NCBI RefSeq assembly: GCF_002875945.1
Contig: NZ_MCZK01000155.1
Coordinates: 1 to 64,000, forward strand
Length of the DNA: 64,000 nt
Reading direction: 5' to 3'
Source of the DNA: Vibrio lentus
Lineage (GTDB): Bacteria; Pseudomonadota; Gammaproteobacteria; Enterobacterales; Vibrionaceae
Shown in pieces: positions 36,601-45,488 of the stretch (its first letter is position 1; each line of letters starts with the position of its first letter). The translations under genes and the position numbers were made by a program. The notes beneath the pieces are model-generated. The model did not search any database and was not told where the DNA came from. It saw nothing but the letters and a program-made list of their open reading frames with translations.

Positions 36601-36626
36601 AGAGTGCGTATAAAACGCACTCTTTT
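36601..36626 (+). terminator. Terminator of mltA
   Basis: A 9-bp stem (AGAGTGCGT / ACGCACTCT) with a 5-nt loop is followed by TTTTC. Confidence 0.85.
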
Positions 36627-36656
36627 CTTTTTCTCAGAAATAAATTGGCGGCAACA

Positions 36657-37466
36657 ATGCGTGAATTGACCACTCCAGCTTCAGAAAACTATGACCAACG
36701 ATTCGGTGGCACTCGTCGCCTATATGGTAATAGTGAAGTCGACATACTTAGAGCCGCACACGTGTGTGTTATCGGTATTGGTGGCGTGGGGTCATGGGCT
36801 GTTGAAGCGCTTGCTCGTACTGGTTTAGGTGAGCTGACGTTGATCGATATGGATGACGTGTGCGTGACTAACATTAACCGTCAAATCCATGCTATGTCGG
36901 GTACGGTTGGTAAGAGCAAAATCGAAGTGATGGCTGAGCGCGTTAAGTTGATTAACCCTGAGTGTAAAGTGAACCTGATTGATGACTTTATTGGCCCTGA
37001 CAATCAGGCTGAGTATTTGTCGAAAGAGTTCGATTTTGTTCTCGATGCGATTGATAGCATGAAAGCTAAGGCTTCGTTGTTGGCGTATTGTCGTAGCAAC
37101 AAAATCAAAGTGATCACCACGGGTGGCGCGGGTGGCCAAGTTGACCCTACTCAAATCAAAGTGGCTGATCTGACTAAGACGATTCAAGATCCGTTAGCGA
37201 AGAAACTGAAAGACACATTACGTCGTCATCATAATTTCCCTAAGAATCCAGCACGTAAGTTTGGTATCGATTGTGTGTTCTCGACTGAGCAACTTAAATA
37301 CCCTCAAGCTGACGGCAGTGTATGTGCAGCGAAAGCGACCGCAGAAGGGCCAAAACGAATGGATTGTGCGACAGGGTTTGGCGCAGCAACGGTGGTAACG
37401 GCTACGTTTGGTTTTGTGGCGGTTTCACGTATCGTAGAAAAGATCGTTCAAAAGCATTCTAAATAA
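36657..37466 (+). CDS. tcdA: tRNA threonylcarbamoyladenosine dehydratase TcdA (CsdL)
   Basis: TcdA converts t6A37 of tRNA to cyclic t6A. The 269-aa product is an E1/MoeB-like enzyme with the nucleotide loop VIGIGGVGSWAVEALART (about 35-52), LIDMDDVCVTNINRQIHA, TTGGAGGQVDPTQI and the C-terminal KRMDCATGFGAATVVTATFGF. ATG 36657 (MRELTTPASENYDQRFGGTRRLYG) is preferred over TTG 36645. It precedes csdE by 60 bases, consistent with joint function: in E. coli CsdA and CsdE support TcdA. Confidence 0.95.
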   Translation: MRELTTPASENYDQRFGGTRRLYGNSEVDILRAAHVCVIGIGGVGSWAVEALARTGLGELTLIDMDDVCVTNINRQIHAMSGTVGKSKIEVMAERVKLINPECKVNLIDDFIGPDNQAEYLSKEFDFVLDAIDSMKAKASLLAYCRSNKIKVITTGGAGGQVDPTQIKVADLTKTIQDPLAKKLKDTLRRHHNFPKNPARKFGIDCVFSTEQLKYPQADGSVCAAKATAEGPKRMDCATGFGAATVVTATFGFVAVSRIVEKIVQKHSK

Positions 37467-37526
37467 GTAAGCACTCGATACGAAACAGCAAGCTTTTGTG
37501 CACCTAACAATTTACTGGATAATAAA

Positions 37527-37955
37527 ATGATGTCATTCCCAAGCTCTCCATTCGGCAAAGAAATCAACAGCAATGATATTGTCGCAAAGATGCAGACTTT
37601 CCGCGGTTGGGAAGACCGTTATCGTCAAGTGATTCAATGGGGTAAGAAACTGCCAACCATGCCTGACGAGCTGAAAAATGATCAGGTTGTCGTATCTGGT
37701 TGTGAAAGCCAAGTGTGGCTAGTTTCTCAGAACATCGACGGTGTTTGGTATTTTTGTGCAGATTCGGATGCGCGTATTGTGCGTGGCCTCATTGCTTTAG
37801 TGATGGCCGCGTATGACGGTAAAACATCAGAGCAGATTCAAGCGTTCGATATCGATGGATACTTCGAAGAGGTCGGTTTAATTACTCACTTGAGCCCTTC
37901 CAGAGGGAATGGCCTCAAAGCTATCGTCGAGCAGATCAAGAATCTCTCCGCTTAA
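37527..37955 (+). CDS. csdE: Sulfur acceptor protein CsdE
   Basis: CsdE is a SufE-family protein that receives persulfide sulfur from the cysteine desulfurase CsdA and helps TcdA. The 142-aa product carries the acceptor Cys in VVSGCESQVWL (about residue 60) and the conserved GWEDRYRQVIQWGKKLP. The C-terminal THLSPSRGNGLKAIVEQI is also typical. The match to CsdE rather than SufE rests on context (adjacent to tcdA, with csdA 1 kb away). The start could be either ATG of ATGATG. A terminator follows. Confidence 0.92.
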   Translation: MMSFPSSPFGKEINSNDIVAKMQTFRGWEDRYRQVIQWGKKLPTMPDELKNDQVVVSGCESQVWLVSQNIDGVWYFCADSDARIVRGLIALVMAAYDGKTSEQIQAFDIDGYFEEVGLITHLSPSRGNGLKAIVEQIKNLSA

Positions 37956-38043
37956 GTGCCTATCAGTTAAGGGCATCTACGCTTAGGATCTTTTTCGCTT
38001 AAGAGCTCTTCCGTACAGATAAGCAAGCGACAATATTTAAAAG

Positions 38044-38069
38044 AAACGGTGCCCAGCGGCACCGTTTTT
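38044..38069 (+). terminator. Terminator of tcdA-csdE
   Basis: A 10-bp stem (AAACGGTGCC / GGCACCGTTT) with a 4-nt loop is followed by T residues. It is nearly symmetric and could also serve the convergent outer-membrane gene. Confidence 0.92.
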
Positions 38070-38105
38070 CGTTTTAGCGGATAACTGAATAAGTCGATAG
38101 AAGAG

Positions 38106-38585
38106 TTAGAAGTGGAACTCAGCGCTTACCGCGTAGCCATTCTCGATAACCTTTGCTTCGTACATTGTGTATTCAAGAGCAACACGAGCAGGGCCAATCA
38201 TTACACCCGCCCCCACACCGTAGTACACGTCGTTGCTATCGCCTAAGTTACTTTCAAAGTGTCCAATACCTGCACGGCCATAAATGTCAAAGATAGTGAT
38301 TGGCAAAGAAACTTTTGCACTAGTTAGCCATGCATTCGAGTACACGTGTTCGAAATCTTTGTGCGTATCGACAAAGTCAGCGTAACCAGCTTCGATAGAA
38401 AGAAGGTCGTTGAATGTGTAACCCAAGTACAAGTTGTATCCGCTATTCTCATCGGTCATATCGACGTTTTCGTTTTCTACTTGGTACTCAGAATATAAGT
38501 AGCTCGCACCAATATATGGGTCAGCTGAAGCTTGTTGAGCGGCAGTTAGCATTACTAGAGGAAGAACGATTGTTTTAAGTTTCAT
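38106..38585 (-). CDS. Small outer-membrane beta-barrel protein (OmpA-like transmembrane type)
   Basis: This 159-aa protein has a signal peptide cleaved after ASA (about residue 21) and a sequence of alternating hydrophobic strands. It ends in AVSAEFHF, and the terminal Phe is the usual BAM signal. The eight-strand size and motifs PYIGASYLYSEYQ, SGYNLYLGYTF and DIYGRAGIGHFES fit the OMP beta-barrel/OmpA-like family. Ligand or adhesion function is unknown. It is convergent with csdE and unrelated to the Csd genes functionally. It is not OmpW, whose length and motifs differ. Confidence 0.8.
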   Translation of the reverse strand: MKLKTIVLPLVMLTAAQQASADPYIGASYLYSEYQVENENVDMTDENSGYNLYLGYTFNDLLSIEAGYADFVDTHKDFEHVYSNAWLTSAKVSLPITIFDIYGRAGIGHFESNLGDSNDVYYGVGAGVMIGPARVALEYTMYEAKVIENGYAVSAEFHF

Positions 38586-38941
38586 TGTGTTGTCTCTATC
38601 TAAAAAGTTTGTATTTAAAGTGCTATTCCGTCAGCTCTAGGTCACCCATGATAAATGGTGGTTCTTGTTATTAATGGCGGTGCTTGTTATTAATTGCGAT
38701 AGTCAGTTTGTTATCTGCGGTTAACGAGAACGGGGTGCATTGTGTCTTTTTTTAGAAATGACTCATCAATGAAGTCTTAGAAATCAATAAAAACGAATCA
38801 GAGAGATATAAAGGAAATATAAAGTTATTACTTATCAATTATTTAACTTAGTGGGTGTTTGGTGGGAAAGTGGAACTAATTTGGAAGGAGGAGTGTCTGG
38901 TTTAAAAAATCAAACCAGACACCAAAATTGTTAGCGGAGAA
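38586..38941. other. Non-coding gap upstream of the beta-barrel gene and downstream of csdA
   Basis: No gene is seen. A perfect 11-bp inverted repeat (GTGTCTGGTTT 38893-38903 / AAACCAGACAC 38912-38922) lies 20 bases after the csdA stop. It lacks a T tract on either strand. A direct near-repeat (GGTGGTTCTTGTTATTAATGG and a close copy, about 38655-38695) is also visible. Confidence 0.5.
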
Positions 38942-40153
38942 TTAGAGCATATCGACGGCTTTTTCTATCGCTGCAATGAGCTTTTCAACATCATCGATAT
39001 TGTTATAAATACCAAATGAGATCCGTACAGTCCCTTTTACATTAAGCGCATCCATTAATGGGTGTGCACAGTGGTGACCTGCACGAACTGCGATACCTTG
39101 CTGATCCAATAGCGTCGCAATGTCTTGATGGTGAACGCCATCCATTACAAAAGTAATCACACTTGAATTGGCTTTATAGCCAAGAACCTGGATATCATCC
39201 AATTGGTTGAGTGCTTGGTAGGTTTTCTGTTGTAGCTGGTGGATGTGAGTTTCCACGTCATGCTGTTCAAACTGATGTAACCACTCTATCGCTGTACTTA
39301 ATGCGATGGCTCCTGCCACGTTTGGCGTGCCAGCTTCAAATTTACCAGGCAGTTCAGAAAATGTGGTGCCAGAAAAGGATACGCGCTCGACCATTTTGCC
39401 ACCACCATGCCAAGGTGGCATCGCTTCTAACAATTCAAGCTTACCGTAAAGTACGCCAATGCCTGCTGGAGCATAGAGTTTATGTCCTGAGAAAACGTAG
39501 AAATCAGCGCCTAAAGCAGCAACATCAACGGGCTCATGAACAATACCTTGCGCGCCATCGACCACAACGATGGCATTTATTTTATGTGCTTTCTTGATGA
39601 CGGCTTCAATCGGTTGACGAGAACCAGTGACGTTGGTTATATGCGCCAGAGCTACAATCTTGGTTCGTTCATTCAAAAGAGTGTCAAACGCAACAAGGTC
39701 AAACTCACAATCTGATGTCATCGGTACTTTGATGACCTGAGCACCAGTTTGTTCAGCGACAATTTGCCAAGGCACGATGTTGGCGTGGTGCTCCATTTCA
39801 CTGACCAAGATCTCATCGCCAGGTTGAAGCGTGCTTCTAGCGTAAGTTTGTGCGATCAGGTTAAGTGCTTCGGTTGCACCGCGAGTCCAAATAATCTCTT
39901 TTGACGATGTCGCGCCAATAAACTGAGCGACCTTGTCTCTGGCTGCTTCAAATTGACTGGTCGCGTTCGCTGTTAAGCTATGACTACCACGGTGAACATT
40001 GGCATTTTGCTTGGAGTAATATTGGCTAATGGCATCAATAACTATCTGAGGTTTTTGTGTCGTCGCCGCGCTGTCTAAGTAAATCAACGGTTGTTGGTTA
40101 ATAGTTTGTGATAGCGCAGGAAACTGCTCTCGGATGTGATTAATATCAAGCAT
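38942..40153 (-). CDS. csdA: Cysteine desulfurase CsdA
   Basis: CsdA is a PLP enzyme that removes sulfur from cysteine (and cysteine sulfinate). The 403-aa class V aminotransferase has YLDSAATTQKP near residue 25 and EMEHHANIVPW (the His stacking on PLP). The PLP-binding Lys lies in FSGHKLYAPAGIG, and the catalytic Cys is in RAGHHCAHPLMD near residue 360. The family is shared with SufS, but the nearby csdE and tcdA favour CsdA and there is no sufABCD here. It is transcribed from the opposite strand to tcdA-csdE. panE lies 86 bases upstream on the same strand. Confidence 0.92.
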   Translation of the reverse strand: MLDINHIREQFPALSQTINQQPLIYLDSAATTQKPQIVIDAISQYYSKQNANVHRGSHSLTANATSQFEAARDKVAQFIGATSSKEIIWTRGATEALNLIAQTYARSTLQPGDEILVSEMEHHANIVPWQIVAEQTGAQVIKVPMTSDCEFDLVAFDTLLNERTKIVALAHITNVTGSRQPIEAVIKKAHKINAIVVVDGAQGIVHEPVDVAALGADFYVFSGHKLYAPAGIGVLYGKLELLEAMPPWHGGGKMVERVSFSGTTFSELPGKFEAGTPNVAGAIALSTAIEWLHQFEQHDVETHIHQLQQKTYQALNQLDDIQVLGYKANSSVITFVMDGVHHQDIATLLDQQGIAVRAGHHCAHPLMDALNVKGTVRISFGIYNNIDDVEKLIAAIEKAVDML

Positions 40154-40239
40154 CTATTCTTACCTAAATCTTGGAAATTGGTGCTAGCGTTATGCTGAGC
40201 GGTATCGTTATTTTATCGCGACTTGTTAACCGTTGCTGA

Positions 40240-41133
40240 CTAATCTTGATGATTCCAGCTATTTTCTCGTTCTTTAACCTGATCGAAGAGCTTTTGGTTA
40301 ACCGGAACTTCTATCTGATGCTTACGCGCGGTTTTTATTAGGTGTCCGGTAATGAAGTCGATCTCTGTCTTTCGTTGGTAAAACACATCTTGCTTCATTG
40401 AGGAATTGTTCTTTGCTGTCGCTTGAATAACCTTGTTGACGCTTGTCTCTAATTCGTCAAATGAACAAGTAATACCTTCAGCCTGCATCACTTGCGTGAG
40501 TTCTTTAATTATAGAACTCATAGCTTCGCTAAATCTTTTGTCAGCAAGCTCTCCGTTTTTGATTTGTTCCAACCCAGTCAGTGGGTTGATGGCACAATTG
40601 ATGGCGAGCTTAGTCCAGAGTGCGGTTTTTATTTCTGGGTTCCAACTTACAGCAGGTAAGGCATGCTCCAACACATCAACTAAAAAAGTGCACTGTTGAC
40701 CCTTGAGGTTAAAAGCACCCAATTGAGTTTGGCCGATTCCTGTGTGGGATACATTGTTGCGATTGGGTTTGAATGCCGCTTGGGTGGTGGTCGCCAATAC
40801 TACCGGGTGAGCATCAATTTGAGTTGCTACCTGATCGACCGCGCCCATTCCATTGTGCATGAAGATAAGAATGGTATCAGGGTCGAGATATTGAAGCAGT
40901 GGGGTGGTGGCTTCTTCTACTTGCCAAGCTTTGACCGTGAAGATGACTAGATCACTTTCCGATAGCTTTTCGATATTGTGATTACTGAAAGAAAAAGAAG
41001 CTTGCTCATCCAATGATAGTTTCATTGAGTCGTCAGCCGAGCGGCCCCACAAAGACACATTATGACCCGCTTGAAGTAGTTTTATCGCCCACAAAGAGCC
41101 AATAGCCCCAGGCCCAACAATCGTGATGTTCAC
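40240..41133 (-). CDS. panE: 2-dehydropantoate 2-reductase (ketopantoate reductase)
   Basis: PanE reduces ketopantoate to pantoate with NADPH in coenzyme A synthesis. The 297-aa product has the Rossmann loop IVGPGAIGSLWAIKL at the N-terminus, VKAWQVEEA and HNGMGAVDQ in the middle. The catalytic-Lys region is ALWTKLAINCAINPLTGL (about 165-182). The C-terminal ApbA_C domain (about 160-290) includes KQDVFYQRKTEIDFITGHLI. GTG 41133 is the only suitable start and gives MNITIVGPGA, as in the family. Confidence 0.9.
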   Translation of the reverse strand: MNITIVGPGAIGSLWAIKLLQAGHNVSLWGRSADDSMKLSLDEQASFSFSNHNIEKLSESDLVIFTVKAWQVEEATTPLLQYLDPDTILIFMHNGMGAVDQVATQIDAHPVVLATTTQAAFKPNRNNVSHTGIGQTQLGAFNLKGQQCTFLVDVLEHALPAVSWNPEIKTALWTKLAINCAINPLTGLEQIKNGELADKRFSEAMSSIIKELTQVMQAEGITCSFDELETSVNKVIQATAKNNSSMKQDVFYQRKTEIDFITGHLIKTARKHQIEVPVNQKLFDQVKERENSWNHQD

Positions 41134-41193
41134 AGCAATACCGAGATAAGAAAGTGATGCTGCAAGGATAGCGAGGCATTAAATGAAAGCAAT

Positions 41194-41220
41194 AAAAAAT
41201 GGCACCCGAGGGTGCCATTT
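41194..41220 (-). terminator. Terminator of the tsx/ompK gene
   Basis: On the minus strand AAATGGCACC and GGTGCCATTT pair around a short loop and are followed by TTTTATTG. It lies 25 bases after the porin stop codon. Confidence 0.9.
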
Positions 41221-41244
41221 AGGAAACTTTCTTAACTCGTGCTA

Positions 41245-42066
41245 TTAGAACTTGTAAGTTACTGCTAGGTAGTGACCTACACCTGAAGAGTCAACAGTTT
41301 GAGTCCATGGTAGTGCTTCACCATCTGAAAAACCGTAGATGTCTTTGTATAGCTTCAAACCGTAACCAACAGCGAATTGGTCTGAGTGCCAGTAGATACC
41401 GTTAAACATAGCACCGCCGTTTGACGTGTTAGTGTTGAACTTGTTACCAGCCTTGTCTTCCATACCGAATTGGTAATCGATGTAACCTTGGTAAGAGATG
41501 AATGAACCGTTCTCGAAGAAGTAGAATGGTTTGAACCAGTTAGTCGAGATTTGAAAACCGTTCCAGTCTTTGTCGTTACCGTAGTAAGAACCATATAGGT
41601 TTAGGCCAACTTTACCGAACCATGGAACCATGATGTCAGAGCCAAGACCGATCTTCTGGTTGTTTACACCAGAGTTACCACCCCATTCCATAAGAGATGC
41701 AACGTAAAGCTCTTGAACTGGACCGAAAGAAAGGTCTTTACCAGTTAGTCCGTCTAGAGACATACGAGGTGCGAACTTCATAAAGATTTTTTCTGCACCA
41801 GCTTTGTCGCTGCCTGGATCTGAAGTTAGGTTGAATACATCAACGTAACCGTAAAGATCGAAGATTCCCGAGCGGCCGCCAAATTCCATTTCTAGGTAAT
41901 CGTGAGTTGACTCTGGGCCAGCGCCTTTCTCATCGATTGCAGCCATAAGGTTGAACTGCATCCACTTGTAATCATTTTTGTGGATGTCGCCGTCAGAATA
42001 ATCAGCCGCCATTACTGGAGCAGAAGCTGCTGCAAGTAGGCCAAGAGTTAAAAGTGATTTACGCAT
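41245..42066 (-). CDS. ompK: Nucleoside-specific outer-membrane channel, Tsx/OmpK type
   Basis: This 273-aa barrel protein has a signal peptide ending in PVMA (cleavage near residue 20). Motifs NDYKWMQFNLMAAIDEK, LEMEFGGRSGIFDLYGYVD, KIFMKFAPRMSLDGLTG and a terminal Phe (LAVTYKF) match the Tsx family. In Vibrio this family includes OmpK, receptor of phage KVP40. It should admit nucleosides across the outer membrane. I start at ATG 42066 (MRKSLLTLGLL). The frame's 24-residue extension is not a signal sequence. A near-consensus CRP site lies about 130 bases upstream, matching CRP control of tsx in E. coli. Confidence 0.92.
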   Translation of the reverse strand: MRKSLLTLGLLAAASAPVMAADYSDGDIHKNDYKWMQFNLMAAIDEKGAGPESTHDYLEMEFGGRSGIFDLYGYVDVFNLTSDPGSDKAGAEKIFMKFAPRMSLDGLTGKDLSFGPVQELYVASLMEWGGNSGVNNQKIGLGSDIMVPWFGKVGLNLYGSYYGNDKDWNGFQISTNWFKPFYFFENGSFISYQGYIDYQFGMEDKAGNKFNTNTSNGGAMFNGIYWHSDQFAVGYGLKLYKDIYGFSDGEALPWTQTVDSSGVGHYLAVTYKF

Positions 42067-42651
42067 AATGGAACTCTCTATGTTTGAAATAAGTAACCCG
42101 CTAATCCGTGCGTGTTTATATGTCCGAATGCCGAGCATAATAGCGATTTTGTTCTCAAATAAAAGTGAGACGGAGTGAAAACTATAATTATTATGGTGAG
42201 ATTGATCACACTAATGATCTAAATGATGGAACTTTAAGATGGCAATGCATCTTGATGCACCACTAATTCTATTGATTTTGTGAAATTCGATTATTTTATG
42301 GATAAATTGGTGAATTACTGCCCTAAGCAAACGATTCTACTGAATAGAGTGACATGCATATCAAAATCAACAGTATTCCTTTCCAAGGCTTTTCGCGCTG
42401 AAAAGTGACTAAATAGACTAACCCTCCATTCTGTGTTTGATCCATTTTTGACCAACTTCGTAATGGTGTTGGAATCAATTGATGAACAACTCATTTGATG
42501 AGTAATCTGGAATTCGAGCCTCATTACTTTTCAAACAACAGATATATTTGAGACAGTTCACTGCACTAAATACCGAGAGAGTGTTTAAAGATTTTTACTG
42601 AGCTTATCTTTTTGTGTGACGAACTGGTCTAACTTTTTGGAGAGAAGACCG
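42067..42651. other. Divergent intergenic region between ompK and the DUF4397 gene
   Basis: This 585-base gap includes the CRP site and presumably both promoters. Small palindromes TGCATC-tt-GATGCA (about 42246) and ACTCAT-ttg-ATGAGT (42489-42503) are visible. A 69-codon minus-strand frame (42315-42524) shows no protein-family features. CCCTAAGCAAACG at 42322-42334 also occurs after the pilV-like gene (2400-2412). Confidence 0.5.
42195..42210 (-). promoter_or_regulatory. CRP binding site upstream of ompK
   Basis: TGTGATCAATCTCACC on the minus strand matches TGTGA-N6-TCACA at 9 of 10 conserved positions. It sits about 130 bases before the porin start codon, consistent with cAMP-CRP activation. 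Confidence 0.8.
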
Positions 42652-43998
42652 ATGAAATATTCACCATTATTAGCGGTAGCAATTTCAGCGCTGTTCATTG
42701 TTGGGTGTGATGACGACGATGAACCAACAACACAACTGCAAGCCGTGCATGCATCACCCGACGCGCCCTTAGCTAATGTTATCGTAAATAGTCAGGCTCG
42801 CTGGACTGGCGTTGATTATGCTCAAGCGTCTGGTTACGCCTCTGTCGACCAGGGGCAGACATCAGTACAAGTCGATGTGCAATTACCTGGTGATGCTGTC
42901 GCCACCGTGATTCCTCAAAGCCAATTCGATTTGAACGGTGACTTAGATTATACCGTCATGGTGGTCGGCGACGCCGATGGCTCTAATAATCCTGTAGAGG
43001 CTTTAGTTGTTACACGCCCTGCAGAGGGAACGGCAACAAGCTCAAGTTTAGATGTACAAGTTGTACATGCAGCAACAGGAGTTGGTGATGTAAACCTGTA
43101 TGTTACCGGACCGAGTGATCCGTTAGGTGCGCCGCTTGGGACTTTGGGTTACAAAGATTTTACTGATGTGCTGAATATTCCAGCTGGTCAGTACCGTGTA
43201 AGATTAGAAACAGTGAGCGGAAGTGCTATTGCTTTTGATTCAGGAGAGATAACGCTTTCTGGCGGCAGTGAACTTACTATAGCTGCTGTGCCAAGAGCTG
43301 ATTCAAACAGTGCATCACCAGTGAAGTTGATGGTGATGGATGGGAAAGGGTCGTCATTAATTTACGATATGGCAGAAACTGCTGAAGTAAGAGTCGGGCA
43401 TTTAGTTGATGGAGCGCCAGATGTAGATGTGTATGTTAATTCAGTTCAGTTTGCTCCGCTTGATGCTTTGATGTTTAAAGAAGTTCGTGGATTCTTAGAC
43501 TTAGCGGCAGGAAGTTACGATATTGATATCTACGAAACCGCGACGACGTCTCCGACATTTATCGATGTAGATGGTCTCGCTGTGTTTGCCGGAATGGATT
43601 ACAGCATTTATGCCGTGGGGACTGTGTCTCCATTGAACTTGGAAGCACTTGTAATCCCTGAGAACCGTCGTCCGGTAGCGACTAGCGCAGTATTGAATAT
43701 TACCCATGCGGCGGCAAACCCAATTGCAGCTTCGGTAGATATTTACTTGACCGAGAATACGGGTATTGCTGGCAGCACCCCTGCGCTGAGCGATGTGAAA
43801 TTCAAAGATTATGTGAATGGTATTTATGTTGCAGCGGGAACCTATTATGTAACTATTACCGTTGCAGGTGACCCATCAACAATAGCGGTTAATTCAGCAC
43901 AGGCGATATTAGCTGATGGCGTGGTGTATCAAGTCGTGGCAATTGACGACTCAATGGGTACTGGTTTTAACCTAATTGTGAGTGATACAACAGACTAG
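42652..43998 (+). CDS. DUF4397 lipoprotein with four tandem repeats
   Basis: I start at ATG 42652 (MKYSPLLAVAISALFIVGC), preceded by TTTGGAGAG, which gives a 448-aa lipoprotein (lipobox IVGC, Cys19). After an acidic linker (DDDDEP) the sequence contains four related units of about 105-110 residues, starting near residues 29, 135, 245 and 348. They are marked by LQAVHASPDAPLANVIVN, VQVVHAATGVGDVNLYV, VRVGHLVDGAPDVDVYVN and LNITHAAANPIAASVDIYL, and each unit later has a [Y/L]xxIxAGxYxVxI-like strand. This is the DUF4397 beta-sandwich pattern. The role is unknown. Cell-surface or periplasmic binding is inference. It is monocistronic. Confidence 0.82.
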   Translation: MKYSPLLAVAISALFIVGCDDDDEPTTQLQAVHASPDAPLANVIVNSQARWTGVDYAQASGYASVDQGQTSVQVDVQLPGDAVATVIPQSQFDLNGDLDYTVMVVGDADGSNNPVEALVVTRPAEGTATSSSLDVQVVHAATGVGDVNLYVTGPSDPLGAPLGTLGYKDFTDVLNIPAGQYRVRLETVSGSAIAFDSGEITLSGGSELTIAAVPRADSNSASPVKLMVMDGKGSSLIYDMAETAEVRVGHLVDGAPDVDVYVNSVQFAPLDALMFKEVRGFLDLAAGSYDIDIYETATTSPTFIDVDGLAVFAGMDYSIYAVGTVSPLNLEALVIPENRRPVATSAVLNITHAAANPIAASVDIYLTENTGIAGSTPALSDVKFKDYVNGIYVAAGTYYVTITVAGDPSTIAVNSAQAILADGVVYQVVAIDDSMGTGFNLIVSDTTD

Positions 43999-44026
43999 CT
44001 CTTATTAGATTGATAGCGACAAAGTA

Positions 44027-44055
44027 AAAGAGGGTAGCGCGATGCTACCCTCTTT
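44027..44055. terminator. Bidirectional terminator between the DUF4397 gene and ampG
   Basis: A perfect 12-bp stem (AAAGAGGGTAGC / GCTACCCTCTTT) with a 5-nt loop has A/T flanks and separates two convergent genes. Confidence 0.92.
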
Positions 44056-44075
44056 CTATTCTGTTTCTTTTTATC

Positions 44076-45434
44076 TTATTCGTGGTTGTTTTTAGCTTTT
44101 TCTAATAAATCCGTGAAAAAGTGACGCAACGAGTAGAGCATGATCAAACTCGGTATCACCATTAATGACGTCAGTATAAAGAAGGTTGACCAATCATTGA
44201 GGTAATCGACGAGCTCACCACTGAATGAAGCCAGTGTTGTTCGACCGAAATTGCCCAAGGACGCTAACAAGGCATATTGTGTTGCGGAGAAGGCTTGCCC
44301 AGTTAATAGCGTCAAGAAAGACACAAATGCGACAGTAGAGAAAGCGGTAGTAAAGTTATCGACAATAATTGTTGCCAAGAATAAGTTTTCATTTGGCCCT
44401 ACTTGAGCTATCCATGCAAACATTAGGTTGCTGGCTGCCATTGCTACGCCGCCAATCATTAGCCCACGTACAATACCAAATTTCACATTGAAGACACTGC
44501 CTAATAAGGTGAAGAATATTGTTGCGCCCCAGCCAATTAACTTGGAGTAGTGGCCGATTTGTTCATTGCTAAAGCCAATCTCTTTATAGAAGGGAATCGA
44601 CATTCTACCTAAGAAGGCTTCACCAATCTTAAATAGGAATACGAAGAGCAACAGAGTAATGGCAACTTGAACACCGTTACGCTTAAAGAAATCGTAGAAC
44701 GGCTCTAGTACCGTTACGCTAAACCAAGCGACGACTTTTGAACCCACCACCTTATTATGTCGCTGCTGTGCTTCTTGTTGTAGCGCTTCACGTTGTGTTG
44801 TTGGTTCACCGACAAATAAAGTGAATAGCATCAGAATAATCACAACGCCAGCCATGCCGTAGTACACGCCATTCCAACCGATAGTATCGGCATTGATAAA
44901 GGCGAGATAACCCGGAAGAGAATAACCCGTCCACCATCCCATCACGGCCATTGCGGATGCTTGCGGCAGTTTTGATGCTTCGGATTTTGGGAAGGTATCA
45001 ATACGAAATGCATCAATTGCGATGTCTTGTGTGGCTGAGGCAATGGCAATAGCGAGCGCTAACATTGAGGTAAACGCCAAATTATCTGCGGGATTGACGC
45101 CTGCGATGAATAAGGTGCCGATTAAAACAATGGTTTGGCAGAAAAAGATCCAACTGCGGCGTTGGCCGAGTATTGCGTGAAGCACCGGCAGTTTTACTCG
45201 GTCTACCAATGGTGCCCAAAGAAAGTTAATGGCATAGACGGCAAATACACTACCGAAATAACCGATCGCAGCACGAGTTAAGCCAGCATCTTTTAGCCAG
45301 CCAGACATGTTAGAGCCGATAAGAACCCAAGGAAAGCCACTCGAACAACCCAGCATAAACACCCAAAGTAGACGTTTATCTAGATAGCTACGGAAGGTCT
45401 GCATCCAAGAAAGAGAGGGAGTGCCAGATGACAT
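44076..45434 (-). CDS. ampG: AmpG-family muropeptide permease
   Basis: AmpG imports GlcNAc-anhydromuropeptides for cell-wall recycling, and by that route influences beta-lactamase induction where ampC/ampR exist. The 452-aa major-facilitator protein has about 12 membrane segments. Family patterns include GCSSGFPWVLIGSNMSGWLKDAG, LWAPLVDRVKLP and ATQDIAIDAFRIDT near the N-terminal third. Adjacent yajG and nearby bolA recall the E. coli bolA/yajG-ampG neighbourhood, supporting AmpG. It could share the upstream yajG-ppiA promoter only by readthrough of the terminator at 45452. Confidence 0.9.
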   Translation of the reverse strand: MSSGTPSLSWMQTFRSYLDKRLLWVFMLGCSSGFPWVLIGSNMSGWLKDAGLTRAAIGYFGSVFAVYAINFLWAPLVDRVKLPVLHAILGQRRSWIFFCQTIVLIGTLFIAGVNPADNLAFTSMLALAIAIASATQDIAIDAFRIDTFPKSEASKLPQASAMAVMGWWTGYSLPGYLAFINADTIGWNGVYYGMAGVVIILMLFTLFVGEPTTQREALQQEAQQRHNKVVGSKVVAWFSVTVLEPFYDFFKRNGVQVAITLLLFVFLFKIGEAFLGRMSIPFYKEIGFSNEQIGHYSKLIGWGATIFFTLLGSVFNVKFGIVRGLMIGGVAMAASNLMFAWIAQVGPNENLFLATIIVDNFTTAFSTVAFVSFLTLLTGQAFSATQYALLASLGNFGRTTLASFSGELVDYLNDWSTFFILTSLMVIPSLIMLYSLRHFFTDLLEKAKNNHE

Positions 45435-45451
45435 GGGGCGTCCTTGTATAG

Positions 45452-45478
45452 AAAAACGCCCTTAAGAGGTTAAGGGCG
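45452..45478 (-). terminator. Terminator of yajG-ppiA
   Basis: A 9-bp stem (CGCCCTTAA / TTAAGGGCG) with a 4-nt loop is followed by TTTTT on the minus strand, directly before ampG. Confidence 0.92.
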
Positions 45479-45488
45479 CTGTATGAGA

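Noticed and set aside
42315..42524. Possible transposase remnant in the ompK/DUF4397 gap
   Set aside because: A short reading (LNRVTCIS-like) recalled the end of an IS transposase, but there are no terminal inverted repeats, no target duplication and no longer homologous frame.
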